Assembly (NCBI RefSeq): GCF_002994745.2
Contig: NC_037090.1
Location: 19,642,001 to 19,706,000 of the forward strand
Origin: Rosa chinensis
Taxonomy: Eukaryota > Streptophyta > Magnoliopsida > Rosales > Rosaceae
Length of the DNA: 64,000 bases
Direction: 5' to 3'
Below are positions 24,640 through 36,306 of the stretch, one piece after another (position 1 is the stretch's first letter; every line of letters begins with the position of its first letter). Both the position numbers and the translations under genes were made by a program. The notes under the pieces are model-generated. The model was not told where the DNA came from. It was given only the letters and a program-made list of their open reading frames with translations, and did no database searches.

Positions 24640-25910
24640 GTTGCAGAGCCATCAATTTAAGTTTAAAAAATAATAATATAAAAACATACAAAATTTTAAA
24701 TGTAATTTCTATATATTATAATGATAATTATCTTCGACGAGATTTCATATTTTGAAATTGTTGTATGATAGTTTCATCATCTATACTAGTAAAAATATCT
24801 TTCTCAATATATGAAATCCAGCAATCATTTATAAACTCGTTACACATTTGACTACGTAAACGAGTCTTCACAATGTTCATAGCAAAAAATAATCTTCACA
24901 AAAAGAATTAGTTGAGAATTATTTTTTGACGATACACACACACACACACACACACACAGTCCTTCTTGGCTAAGAACGTCCTTATCTAAGCTTTGGTACA
25001 GATTTCCAGTTTTTGACCACTTTTCGATTACATATTCACATCTTCACCGTTCAGTTTTTAGGTCCTAATGTATAGATCATCTCTGCAAAATTTCAGCAAA
25101 ATTGATGATTTTTAAGACATTCAAAACTGCAATTTACCATAATGAACACGAATGGTTCCAGTTTGACAGATTCAGTTCGTTCGTGTAAATTGCAGTTTTG
25201 GATGTCTTAACGATCATCAATTTGGCTGAAAATTTGCATAAGTGATCTATACATTAGTACCTAAAAACTTAACGGTTAAGATGTGAATATGTGATTGAAA
25301 AGTGGCCAATACTAAAAATCCATTCCATAAGCTTAGGTAAGGATATCCTTACCTGAGAAAAATCCTACACACACACGCACGTTATTGATATAATAAAATA
25401 TTTTTCTAATCGTTTCTGTATTGGACTTGAAAATCTGTAAATAGTAAGGAAATAGGAATCATTAACTATAACCAATTGTATTATTGATGTTAAAAGAATT
25501 TGGGAAAGAAAAATATTATATAAAATATTAATAGTGATTAATTATCAAGGTTGGGAGGCTGGTCCATCTCCTCAAATAATCCCACAAGAAAGAACAAAAA
25601 GAAGAAGCACGTGCAGCATTAGTCAAAGTTAAAAAAATTAAGGTAGAATTTGTTGTGAAAGAAATAACAAAATTCTTCATTTACCAAACAAAGCAAAGAA
25701 AGTGCTTTATATTAGTCTTTGAAATTATTGCAATAAGTTGTCTCCAGCTACAATGCGTACCAAAAAAAAAAAGTTAAAAAATTAATTTAATAATATATAA
25801 CAAAATTAGATTCTAATATAATGTTAATATACTATATATATTATAATTTTTTTTTCAAAAAATTGAGTGGGGAACTGGACCCACTGGGCTTCTACCTCCC
25901 TCCGCCCTTG
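24638..25910. mobile_element. hAT-like insertion specific to duplication copy A
   Basis: Homology to copy B stops at about 24637 and resumes at about 25911 (GAGTATAATATTTAAAGA here, AAGTACAATATTTAAAGA at about 42580). The left end CAGTTGCAGAGCCA and the right end (reverse complement CAAGGGCGGAGGGAGG) resemble the CAGTGGCGGAGCCAGG hAT group. Flanking GCTACCAA (24623) and GCTACCGA (25911) could be an imperfect target duplication. The precise left boundary is uncertain. The interior holds a CA microsatellite (about 24938-24957) and a fold-back repeat, with no coding remnant seen. Confidence 0.5.
24958..25368. repeat. Fold-back repeat, arms about 200 bp
   Basis: The left arm (CTAATGTATAGATCATCTCTG, TTCAAAACTGCAATTTAC) is mirrored by the right arm (AGTGATCTATACATTAG, GTAAATTGCAGTTTTGGATG). 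The centre (GTTTGACAGATTCAGTTCG) matches the centre of the fold-backs at 12851 and 38871, so it is a diverged relative of that family. Confidence 0.7.
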
Positions 25911-26254
25911 GCTACCGAGTATAATATTTAAAGACTTTTCTCAAATATATGCATGAGAATCTCAGATACAAGATATGAATTGTAACTGGAGACAACTTAT
26001 TGCTATAATTTCAAAGACTATTATAAAGCACTTTCTCTGCTTTGTTTGGTAAATGAAGAATTTTGTTATTTCTTTCACAACAAATTCTACCTAAAAACTC
26101 CAGCATTTCTCTTTCTTTTCCATGTGTATAATCTACAGTGCAGTAAAATCTATAGTACAATATACACTTACAAAATCAGTTACGTGTAGTACTATTTATA
26201 TAATTGTATTCATCTTTTCTTTTGAACTTTTAACAAGAAGTATGTGCCTACAAG

Positions 26255-26490
26255 CAATCGCGTAGACACACTAGGTGAGAAATTCTGAGTTTTTGAAAAT
26301 TGTCCTTGATTTGTTGAAATATAAACAAAAATTATACTTTAATATGTTATTTGACCCTTCTGACATAAAGGAAAACAAAATGGTTGAAATTTTTTTTGTC
26401 TCATTTACCAATTATCTACAGCTTGGACAATTGTAGTATTGCATAGCTCCACTATTCTTTTAATTTTTTACTATATTTTATTCATTTTCT
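26255..26490. mobile_element. Left part of a hAT insertion shared by both duplication copies (copy A)
   Basis: CCTACAAG at 26247-26254 is followed by CAATCGCGTAGACACACTAGG, the same junction as at 42715-42723 in copy B. The insertion therefore predates the duplication. Copy A lacks the CACTA element: GCATAGCTCCACTATTC at about 26445 is the uninterrupted target. I could not find the right end of this copy. Confidence 0.55.
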
Positions 26491-27115
26491 TTTTTTAGGA
26501 AAAAAAGAATTTTATTATTGAAACATATGATTACAATCGTAAATGAGGGCATTCAGAACAAACTCTGCAGCGTTTGAGAACCATTCAATATGGGTATTAG
26601 CATCAAAACCATAACTTGCAAACCTGTGGGCTACTCTATTGGAGGTTCAATAAGCATGTTATATCCCAATCGAAGGCAACTCATGAAGAAGAGCCTTGAT
26701 ATCTTCCACTAAGTTGTCTAGAGTTGTGAAATTCTCACCCTCCTCACAAATAGCCTTGATAGCCAAGAGACAATCACTTTGAACAATAACATTCCTTACT
26801 GTCATGGTTTGTAACAATTGCAGCCCATGTTTTTTTTTACATGAAAAAAGAGGATTAAAAGATTTCACTCCTACCCCCATGGTGACTCTAACCACTGAGC
26901 TAACACCACTTCGTCTACAGCCCATGTTTAATTGCAAGAAGTTCCACATGCATTGCAGAAGTGACATACTCTTTATGATAAGCAAATCCAGCGATAAATT
27001 CACCATTTTCATTCCTCAAGACACCTCCACTCCTCCATGAGTTGCTGATTGTAGAAATGCTCCATCTATGTTTAATTTTAGCATCCCTGCAATAGGTGGG
27101 CGCCAAGGTTGATTG
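26490..27115 (-). pseudogene. LINE ORF2 RNase H fragment, 3'-terminal
   Basis: Minus-strand pieces read SWRSGGVLRNENGEFIAGFA, VTSAMHVELLAIKHGL, QLLQTMTVRNVIVQSDCLLA and LDNLVEDIKALLHEL. That is the RNase H domain at the end of plant L1-type ORF2. The frame is split by a small insertion at 26833-26917. The A-rich minus-strand tail lies at about 26515-26490. Confidence 0.75.
26833..26917 (-). mobile_element. Small tRNA-derived SINE-like insertion inside the LINE fragment
   Basis: A 12-bp repeat CAGCCCATGTTT flanks it (26821-26832 and 26918-26929). On the minus strand it reads GTGTTAGCTCAGTGGTTAGA, a close match to a tRNA A-box, about 10 bases from the start. It ends in an A-rich tail. The B-box is degenerate. 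At about 85 bp it is short for a SINE and may be truncated. Confidence 0.65.
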
Positions 27116-27119
27116 CCTT

Positions 27120-28045
27120 TAAGTCGAGGAGAAACCTGACTTGCAGCAGCCTTGTTTATGCGGCTATAATCTTCAAACTAGGCCATATAGTACTAGCGAC
27201 AATAGCAGGAGCAGCAATAGCAGAATCATTCCAAAGCTAGTGTAGGTATCTAACTCCATTGAGAAATCAATGACGGTTTGGTAGATAATTTTTTTTCATG
27301 AATCTAGTGTAGAAATTGTAAATCTTCTAATGGTTAAATTTTGTGTTATCAACATTGTACAACTATGTTTTTTGTGTTTTGTGCCGTTTCAAATTTTATA
27401 AATAAGAACTCTTGTACTTGATGTGTTTGTCTATTAGCCTGGCCACAGATTGCTAGTATATGAACAGATGCTCAATCGGGCATTTGGTGATTTCAGAATT
27501 GAGACAATTGGAAGGTGGAAGTGCAAAAAGTATTTTGTTCTCTGGTTTAATTTTAATTTTAATTTTTTTATAAATTAGGTTTTATAATGAAACTTGCCCT
27601 TCTAATGGTGAATATTGCTAAGAAGAAAGTATTTACATCCCCTTGCTCAAAATTTGAATAGGGAATCTCTCAACCTATATTCTCAGAAGAATAATATATC
27701 ACATGTTGGGATGTTTAAACAAAAATCGCTCATCCAACCATATAAAAATATCAACTTCACAAACTGACCCGAGCAAGTTTATGAGCCATTACATTGCACT
27801 AGTTGACTTGAAAAAGATTTTTGAGACAAGGCTCACCCAAATCAATAAGATACATTGCTTTTGCAAAATTGGATTCATTGATTGGTGTTATCAAAACTCA
27901 AAAGCAACCAAGTTCCCCTATTCCTCCAGGAATTCAACTATATGATGGGGGCCAAGTATCTAAACTCCTATACTTGTAAGAATTTATTCTTATTCATCTC
28001 ATTTTTACTCCATGTAAGTAAACGTATCACATTAGTTTAGCGAAG
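27120..28045. other. Intergenic, no gene seen
   Basis: AT-rich. The short frame 27703-27945 has no recognisable domain. No terminal repeats found. Confidence 0.4.
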
Positions 28046-28053
28046 AAAATGAA

Positions 28054-29177
28054 CAGGGATGTAGCTAGGAATGACAGGAGGGTTGGGCTAATTTTATACA
28101 TACAAAATTTTTGCCAAGAACTCTTTTTTATTTTTTTTAGGTTTGGAACCCAATGGGAGGCTCATCCTCAAGTCTTTATTATTCAAAACATACAATGGAG
28201 GGGGGGGGGGGGGGGGGGGGGGACATAAAACCAAAACCCCGTAAATTAAAAATTACAAGCATTTGAATCGTACCCTCCCAATTTCATTCCCACTACCAGT
28301 TGATGGACTATCACTTGTAAACCATGAAAGAATATTTTTGTACCGCTTGAGTTTTTGGCGATCGGTCATTTTATTCAATACCTATAATATATATACATAC
28401 ATTTCAATATAACAATTAACAATTAACAAGCAAGATGAAAATCAGTAATGCAAATATGCAATTATCAAACACCAGACATCAACTAAGCTTACGGACAGCC
28501 CTACGGGGCATCAATATTGCACAGAGCACCTGAGTAGACCCATGAATATTTTGAACTGAGATTGACAACTAAACAAGCCCAAATTTAAAACTGGTTGGTG
28601 ACTACTGGTGTTGTAAAACACCATTTAAAAAAAAAAAAAAATACTAATCAGCCCATTCGGCCATTCTCAATTATCAAACATCATCAGGCATCAGCAATGA
28701 CAAATTGACAATCAATTATCAAATATCAAGCATCATCAACAATCAACAACCCATTCCAAACCATTACCAAACATCATTGTAGGCTTTTAGCTGGACAACC
28801 CATTCGGCCATTGCCAATTATCAACCCATCATCAACAACCCATTACCCATCAGCAATGACAATCAATTATCAAACATTCAACAAGACAACAACCCATTCC
28901 CACTACAGCAAATCAGCAATGATAATCAATCAACCAAAAATCCAATACCTGGGATCTGGGATGGAAACCTTGAAGCCTTGAAGGAGTCGCACTGCGACTG
29001 TGGCAGACTCGCAATGGAGCCGTGAAGGTGGCTCGGTGGACTGCCGGGACTCGCTAATCGAACCTGGAACTCTGGAAGGCTGAAGCAAAATGGGGCTATA
29101 CCCATACTTGGTCGATTTTGGCCCAAATTTTCCCTTGGGCTGTAGCCCAAGTAGCCCTTGTCTTGGCTACGTCCCTG
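28054..29177. mobile_element. Non-autonomous hAT element
   Basis: Ends CAGGGATGTAGCTAGGA and (reverse-complemented right end) CAGGGACGTAGCCAAGA are flanked by perfect 8-bp repeats AAAATGAA (28046-28053 and 29178-29185). The 1.12 kb includes a T-rich segment with GGAACCCAATGGGAGGCTCA and a G-run at about 28200-28222, resembling the LINE tail at 45460, so a LINE fragment may be nested in it. Many short CATCA/CAATTATCAA repeats follow (28420-28930). No transposase seen. Confidence 0.9.
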
Positions 29178-29185
29178 AAAATGAA

Positions 29186-29442
29186 CACTGTCGGAAAAAC
29201 AACAGAGGCCTCCTCCACACATGTTGCAACGTCATAACATCTCAAAACTTGAACCATAGTACCATAGAATAGCCACATAGGGATACACATCACCTTTTCC
29301 TGCCAAAAGTTAGTAGTCCTGTTGGGCAGCATAGTGGGCTTTTCGTTCGGCCTTGTTTTAGTAGCAGCAGTATACTCTTCTCCCTCGCATCACTATCTCA
29401 CTTCAGTTTTACATTCTTTCTATGTTTCAGTTCTGCCGAGAA
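29186..29442. other. Short interval between two insertions
   Basis: No gene recognised. It continues across the Copia-2 insertion at 36307, where no gene is recognised either. Confidence 0.4.
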
Positions 29443-29447
29443 AATGC

Positions 29448-29938
29448 TGTAAAAACCATATACATACTCACAACATATGCACATCAACTTGACAACAATC
29501 ACAAAAGAACTAAAACTTACCTTTAGCAATAACAGGCATGGATTCCATCTTATGCAACTGCAAACTCTGATCACTGAATATGGCCTTCTGTTACTTACCA
29601 ACTTGTTTCTCAATGGACAGAACTTATGCAAATAACGTCGATCGGTAACAGGGACCAATTCGTCCATATATATATAGGTGACTTAACCCTCAAGGAGCTT
29701 CCCATTAAAGCATTCCTTATCGGATTAGGTTTCCTAGTTAGATTCTTAATGTATCACATCTTGTAGCCTTTCTTGTAGACTAAGCAATGGATTACTATCC
29801 TTAATGAATTGATACACTGCTTCATTAAGCTACTAGTATTGATTTATAGTTTGTGTCCATGTTGAACTAGTTTTGACATTAATCTAATTATCAATTTACT
29901 ATATGTTAATGTGTGACAAGTCCATGTTGATTCTAACA
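29448..29938 (-). repeat. Copia-2 3' LTR
   Basis: 491 bp. Contains a short (TA)n where the partner LTR has a long one. Confidence 0.93.
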
Positions 29939-30543
29939 ATCTCCCCCTTGGACTGACACATATTAAGCTTGATAATTTGCACCAGAAAATGTCAGATACT
30001 ACTCAACTTACTGTAGTGCGCGCCAGACAACAAAATCAAACCAAAAATCCATTCCAACATGGTCAGATCACAGTTACTTATGCAGAGCAAGAAACAGTAT
30101 ACATTTTAACAAAAATGCAGAGTTTCAAAACCACTAACACAAGCTTCTGCAATCCACATATGTTCAACTAGAAGTGATACAATATATGTTAATGTGTATT
30201 AACTAGTAAACATATATTAGGTCCTACTTTATGTTTCTAAAACCAGAAACTCAAGCAAATTTACTGAACATTGATGGCTTAAAATTATTGCTTGAACCTT
30301 AACATCATGCTAAACACGATTTAAGCCACCTGATAGCAAGTATAACTTTAAGTAATCGACAATTTTCAGAACATTTAATAAAAGCTGCAGCAATAACCAA
30401 AATCTGAAAATACCTCAAAATTTACTAATAATAAAATCTGTTATTACAAACAAGTTGTGATAAACAAAACTAAAAGATCACAACTAAAAATACAAGAACT
30501 CAAAAACCTTAGAAATTTAAATTGCTCCAACTGGACTAACTCT

Positions 30544-33500
30544 CTACTGAACATAAGCATCTAAATTAGCTAAAATTCCAATGCTTACTGTATGCTTCTG
30601 GAATGCAGCTAATGACAATGCCTTGGTGAAAGGATATGCTAGCTGTGAATTTGTGTCAATACTCAAAACAGCTATTTCACCATGCTTTACTCTTTCTCTA
30701 ACATTGTAATACTTTAAATCAATGTGTTTAGAATTATTTGATCTTTTACTGTTCTTGCTAAAGAAAACTGCAGCCTCATTGTCACAATAAATCACAAGTG
30801 TGTCTGCCACAATGTGACTCAATACTTTGGTCTGCATGAGAAAATTCCTAATCTAAAGTCCTTCACACACAGTTTCATATACTGCAATAAATTCAGCTTG
30901 CATAGTAGAAGTTGAAACAAGTGTTTGTTTCATGGTTTTCCAAGCAATAGCACCTCCTGCAAGCATGAACACATATCCACAAGTCGACTTCTTGGAGTCT
31001 GGATAATTCCCTGCAAAATCCGAGTATGAGAATCCAATGAGTTTCAGTTCCTCCACTTGCCTATAAACTAGCATGTGGCTTTTAGTTCTCTGCAAGTATC
31101 TCAACACTTTCTTCCCAGCTATCCAATGCTCATGGTCTGGATTAGACTGGAATCTTGACAAATCCCTACTGCAAAAGACAAGTCTGGCCTAGTGCAGACT
31201 TGTGCATACATGAGACTTCCTACAAGTCTGGCATAAGGCTTTGACTCCATATTTTCCTTTTCAACATCACTATTAGGACTTTGCTTCTTGGTTAACTTAT
31301 CTCCTTTGGGCATGGGAACTTCTCCAGCTGCACACTTCTCCATACCAAATCTCTTTAAAATTTTGGTAACATAATTCTGTTGAGACAAACCAAGTAGTCT
31401 CTGTGCCCTATCTCTTTTAATCTCAATACCTAGTACATAGGATGCTTCTCCTAAATCTTTCATGTCAAAATTCTTTGACAGAAAATTCTTAGTGTCTTTG
31501 AGCAATTTTAGGTTACTACTAGCCAAAAGAATATCATCCACATAGAGAACTAGGAAAATAAAATTGTTCCCAATTGTCTTCAAATAAACACACTCATCAA
31601 CAAGGTTTTCTGTAAATCCAAAAGTAGAAATCACATAATCAAATTTCTTGTACCACTGTCTAGAAGCTTGTTTTTAGGCCATAAATTGATTTTCTTAACT
31701 TACACACAATGTAGTCACTCTCTTCCCCCCCATAAGTTGGTTTTCTTGCTCTTTGTGATCTTCTAGGCTGAGGATGTTCAGGATTAGGTTGAGCTACAGG
31801 TACTTGATCAGTTACTTGGTCAGTTACTTGACCAGTTACGGGTACTTGATCAGTTACTTGGTCAGTTACTTGACCAGTTACAGGTACTTGGTCAGTTACT
31901 TGACCAGTTACTTGATCAGTTACTTGACTAGTTACTTGATCAGTTACTTGACCAGTTACTTGATCAGTTACTTGACCAGATACAGCTACTTGATCAGTTA
32001 CTTGGTCAGTTACTCGACCAGTGACTTGATCAGTTACATCTTGTTCTAAAGGCAATGCTACACTTATATTCTCATCTGACACAATTTCCTCAAAATTTGA
32101 GGTTAAATCCTCAAGGTTTGTATTGTGAACTTTTTCACTTAGAAACTTTACTTGATGTGTTTCAAAAATTCTAGGTGAATGATGAGCAGAATATAATTTA
32201 TAGCCTTTAGATTTATCTGGATAACTTATAAAATAGCAACTAACAGTTTTGGGGTCAAGTTTATTCAAGCTTGAATTATAAATCCTAGCTTCTGCATGAC
32301 ATCTCCAAACATGGTAGTGATGAAGACTGGGTTTCCTGCCACACCAAAGCTCAAAAGCAGTCTTTTCTATAGCTTTTCTAGGTGTCCTGTTGCAAATATA
32401 ATTTGCAGTTTTTAAAGCCTCACCCCACAGAAATTTAGGCAAACCAGTTGTACACATCATACATCTAACCATGTTCAAAAGAGTCCTATTCTTTCTTTCT
32501 GCAACATCATTCTGTTGTGGCTTATAGGGTGTTGTATATTGAGCATTAATTCCATTGTCTTGCAAAAACAAGGCAAATGGACCCTTTTGTTGGCCTGATT
32601 CAGTGTACTTGCCATAGAACTCACCACCTCTATTTGATCTCACTGTTTTGATTTTCTTTTCTAGTTGATTTTCTACCTCAGACTTAAAGATTTGAAAGGC
32701 TTTTAATGCTTGTGCCTTTTCTGAAAGTAGATAAATATAACTGTATCTAGAAAAGTCATCAATGAATGTGATAAAATACACATTCTCACAGATAGTTTGA
32801 TGCTAAATGGTCCACATATATCAGTGTGAATGAGTTCTAATAAATTTTGGCTTCTATATGCAGTCTTCTTTCTAGTATTAGTTATTTTTCCCTTAAAGCA
32901 TTCCACACAGTCTGTTAGATAAAAAAAATAAAGTTCATTTAGAATGTTATTTTTCACCAAAATTTTCAGTCTCTCTTTTGAAACATGGCCGAGTCTTCTA
33001 TGCCATAAAAATGCAAACATTTCATTTAGTTTGGTTCTTTTAACACCTGTTAAAGTGCTAGTACTGTTTGTGTTATTTTCAACAAGTAAAATTTCTTGTT
33101 GAGCCATTGAACAATTTAACTGTAAATAATCATTCGAGATAACACCAGAACCAATTTGAACAGAATTTTTAGAAATAAGAATTCTATTACTATCCATAAC
33201 AAGTCTACAACCAGATTTTACTAAAAGAGAAACTGAAACCAAATTCCTTCTCATGGAAGGTACATAAAAAACATTGTCTAGAACTAACAATTTTCCTAAT
33301 CCTAAATCGAGCTTTAAGGTTTCAATAGGCTTGACTACCACTCTCATGCCATTGCCCACACACAGGTTCACTTCATCACTTTTTGAGATTCTCTCCTCCT
33401 TATGAATCCCTGCAAGGAATTTGTAATGTGAATAGGTGAGCCTGAATCTATCCACCAAGATTGTGGTTCAACATTTATAAGATTAATTTCTAAGGAAAAA

Positions 33501-33628
33501 ACTGTATTAGAAAAAATCTTACCCTTTTTGGCTAACCAGTTCTTATAGCTAGTGCAGTCCTTTTTCATGTGTCCTACTCTTTTGCAAAAGTAGCACTTGA
33601 ACCTGAATGGCCTGTTTTCCTTGGCCAC
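30544..33628 (-). pseudogene. Copia-2 pol (zinc knuckle, protease, integrase, C-terminal RT, RNase H), deleted and frameshifted
   Basis: In order on the minus strand: CCHC knuckle CYFCKRVGHMKKDC (about 33590); protease SWWIDSGSPIHITN (about 33450); integrase zinc site LWHRRLGH and CVECFKGK; catalytic region HTDICGPF, FITFIDDFSRYSYIYLL and YKPQQNDVAERKNRTL; a VTDQ repeat linker (32040-31795); RT motif LYVDDILLASS (about 31540); and RNase H YCDNEAAVFFSKNSKRSN (about 30780). After KPTYGGEESDY the frame jumps straight to VCKLRKSIYGLK, so roughly 200 residues of N-terminal RT are missing. Frameshifts occur near 32780 and stops at 31678 and 30853-30837. It is probably mobile only in trans, if at all. 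Confidence 0.88.
31795..32040 (-). repeat. VTDQ-type minisatellite in the integrase-RT linker of Copia-2
   Basis: About twenty 12-bp units related to GATCAGTTACTT or GGTCAGTTACTT (plus strand), coding V-T-D-Q / V-T-G-Q on the minus strand, with a few 18-bp variants adding P-V. The reading frame is kept. Confidence 0.92.
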
Positions 33629-33648
33629 TGTAGCTGTTGAACTCTTAG

Positions 33649-34340
33649 TTATGGCTTTGGTAGGTTAAGCTTATTTTGGGGCTTTTTCCTTATAGGCTTC
33701 TCAATGAGGTTAATGGTTGTAGCGGGTTCCTTTTCTTCCTTGATCCTAGATACCTCATCCACACAGATGGATATAAGTTTATCTAGAGTCCAGTTTCCCT
33801 TTTGAGAGTTGTAACTGGTCCTAAGATGACTAAAACTGTTAGGCAAGGAATGTAGTGCATAATGCACTATCTGCTCATCCCTAACCCCCATCAAGAGTTC
33901 CCTGAGTCTGCCATTTATATTGATCATCTTCATAATATGCTCTCTAACTCCCCTTGGACCCATGTACTTCAAATCATGAAACTCCTTGGTTAGCCTAGCT
34001 GCTTCTGCTTTTTCACTTTCTTTAAACTTAGCACCTATGAGTTCCAAAAAATCTGATGCTAGCTCAGGCTCTTCTATACTTCCCCTGACAGTTTTAGACA
34101 TGGAGGTACGAATGAGGTTCTTAGCCATTCTATTGGATCTATGCCACTTCTTGTAAAGGTTAGTTTCTTGGTGCTCTTTTCATTCAACTCTTCAGGCTTA
34201 TCCTCAGTAAAGCAATAGTCTATGTTTTCATGCATTCCCATATAGTTCTCTACAGAATCTAGCCAAGCTCTATAGTTGGTTCCAGTTAGCATCAAGACAC
34301 TGTTCAAGTTCATGTAAGAGTTACCTAAGGAGCAAAACAA
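33649..34340 (-). pseudogene. Copia-2 gag
   Basis: Two overlapping frames. The first contains LNSVLMLTGTNYRAWLDSVE and NIDYCFTEDKPEEL. The second contains GAKFKESEKAEAARL, MGPRGVREHIMKMININGRL and SYNSQKGNWTLDKLISICVD. This is the usual layout of Copia gag (UBN2-like). A frameshift near 34130 separates them. Zinc knuckle and protease follow directly in another frame at 33628. Confidence 0.8.
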
Positions 34341-34736
34341 AATTCATGTGAGTTCTCAATTTTTAAAGAAAATAACTTTAAGTTTTCTGTGTTTTATTAA
34401 GTTTTAAGCAACCAAAACAAAAACATACAGAAAACCTAAACAATCCATACTTGCATTCATGTCAGTCCATAACAAAAACAATGTTAAGCAACACTTTTGA
34501 GCAGAAGCATAACATCCTGGAGATCTTTATCAATATACCATGTTCAATGAAAACAAGTTATCCAAAGAAACTTATCCACATCTTTAGACAGAAGAAAAAT
34601 TTCTAAGTATCCATATTTATTTTCATCAAGCATGCATACTGCTGTTTTGTATTCTAAAACCATACTTGACCACTTCTTTGGAAGATAAAACTAAAGCATA
34701 GTTTTAAAACACAAAACACAATTTCAGTTTTGTTAC

Positions 34737-34862
34737 TCGATCAGGTACAGTTACTTGATCAGTTACTTGGTCAGTTACTTGACCAGTTACTTGGTTAGTT
34801 ACTTGACCAGTTACTTGGTCAGTTACCTGATCAGTTACTTGGTCAGGTACCTGATCAGTGTT
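34737..34862 (-). repeat. VTDQ-type minisatellite, second site, in the Copia-2 leader
   Basis: About ten 12-bp units (GGTCAGTTACTT, GACCAGTTACTT, GATCAGTTACTT) upstream of gag, outside any gag reading frame. Confidence 0.9.
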
Positions 34863-35578
34863 CTCTGCCAACATCAATGAAGAATGCTTTGTGCATCATA
34901 ATCACTTATGCCAACATAAAACTACAAAACTCATGAGGTTTTAACTTTATATTCTACCCAGATGATTGTCTTTATAAGAAAATTAAGCTCTTGCATCTGT
35001 CAATTTCTACAATGTGTCAAGCTTTTGGGAGATTCTTATTCTTTATACATTATCACACAATCACAGATACAGTACCGTATAAGCAATCAATTCATCATGC
35101 ATATTCAAGCACAAATAATTGTTTCGATTCCAAGAAACCATAGAATAATCAAGAAATTGTAAATTTCATCCGGTCACCATTTACTCTATCCTAACGCACA
35201 CCGGGAATGCTACTAGGGTTCTTGAGCACAATAAAAAAACTTAATAAATTATGCTATGAATCGAAAACAATTTTCACAAAAAAAACCTGTTTTTGCTTTT
35301 TCCCCAATTTGCTGCAAAAAATCTCAGCGGAAGCGTGAATTTGTTATCCAGATGCAGCAAAACAATTCTCTTGGTATCTTGATTCACAGCAATCGGGGTT
35401 TGAATCCGTTCTAAGATGAAAACACCTCAAGCACTTTCGAATCCAGTCCCATACCCTCTTCTTGATCGAAACTGACCGTTGTAGAACAACAGTCCTTTGT
35501 TCTTAAGGCTTCGGGTCGGGTTTTGGGCCTGGCTCTTATGTTTGCTGCGACTGGTTCAAGAGATTAAGTAACTTACTT

Positions 35579-35690
35579 TGATCAGGTACCTGACCAGTTA
35601 CTTGGTCAGTTACCTGGTCAGGTACGTGATTAGTTATATGACCAGTTACTTGGTCAGTTACCTGATCAGTTACTTGACCCGTAAAGCAAA
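35579..35690 (-). repeat. VTDQ-type minisatellite, third site, near the Copia-2 primer site
   Basis: About nine 12-bp units of the same type, about 95 bp inside the 5' LTR. They lie in a short minus-strand open frame (35736-35536) with FTGQVTDQVTDQVTGHITNH. Confidence 0.9.
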
Positions 35691-35784
35691 AAACCCTCCT
35701 TTTTTGTTTGTTTGTTTGTGTGTGTTTGTTTTGCAAAACCCTAAAATGATTTTGATATTTGTGAGCCTATGCTCTGATACCAAT

Positions 35785-35999
35785 TGTAAAAACCATATAC
35801 ATGCTCACAACATATGCACATCAACTTGACAACAATCACAAAAGAACTAAAACTTACCTTCAGCAATAACATGCATGGATTCCATCTTATGCAGCTGCAA
35901 ACTCTGATCACTGAATATGGCCTTCTGTTACTTACCAACTTGCTTCTCAATGGACAAAACTTATGCAAATAACGTCGATCGGTAACAGGGACCAATTCA

Positions 36000-36041
<42 letters not shown>

Positions 36042-36301
36042 TGACTTAACCCTCAAGGAGCTTCCCATTAAAGCATTCCTTATCAGATTAGGTTTCCTAG
36101 TTAGATTCTTAATGTATCACATCTTGTAGCCTTTCTTGTAGACTAAGCAATGGATTACTATCCTTAATGACTTGATACACTGCTTCATTAAGCTACTAGT
36201 ATTGATTTATAGTTTGTGTCCATGTTGAACTAGTTTTGACATTAATCTAATTATCAATTTACTATATGTTAATGTGTGACAAGTCCATGTTGATTCTAAC
36301 A
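35785..36301 (-). repeat. Copia-2 5' LTR
   Basis: 517 bp, with an AT microsatellite at about 36001-36039 explaining most of the length difference from its partner. Confidence 0.93.
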
Positions 36302-36306
36302 AATGC

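Larger units (their letters stand above)
29448..36301 (-). mobile_element. Copia LTR retrotransposon (Copia-2)
   Basis: LTRs TGTAAAAACC...GATTCTAACA lie at 29448-29938 and 35785-36301, with the 5-bp duplication AATGC (29443-29447 and 36302-36306). Minus orientation: next to the right LTR is ATTGGTATCAGAGCATAGG, the usual initiator-Met tRNA primer site, and AAGGGGGAGAT precedes the left LTR. By eye the LTRs differ at around ten bases plus an AT microsatellite, so the insertion is fairly recent. Gag and pol are recognisable, but frameshifted and partly deleted. Confidence 0.95.

Noticed and set aside
26833..26917. Possible tRNA gene (A-box GTTAGCTCAGTGG)
   Set aside because: No complete cloverleaf or B-box, flanked by a target duplication and an A-rich tail; better explained as a SINE-like insertion.
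28201..28222. G22 run as functional G-quadruplex
   Set aside because: Homopolymer in repeat-derived sequence, length probably affected by sequencing; no supporting context.
31774..32049. Plus-strand ORF of TSYLISYL repeats
   Set aside because: Antisense of the VTDQ minisatellite in Copia-2 pol.
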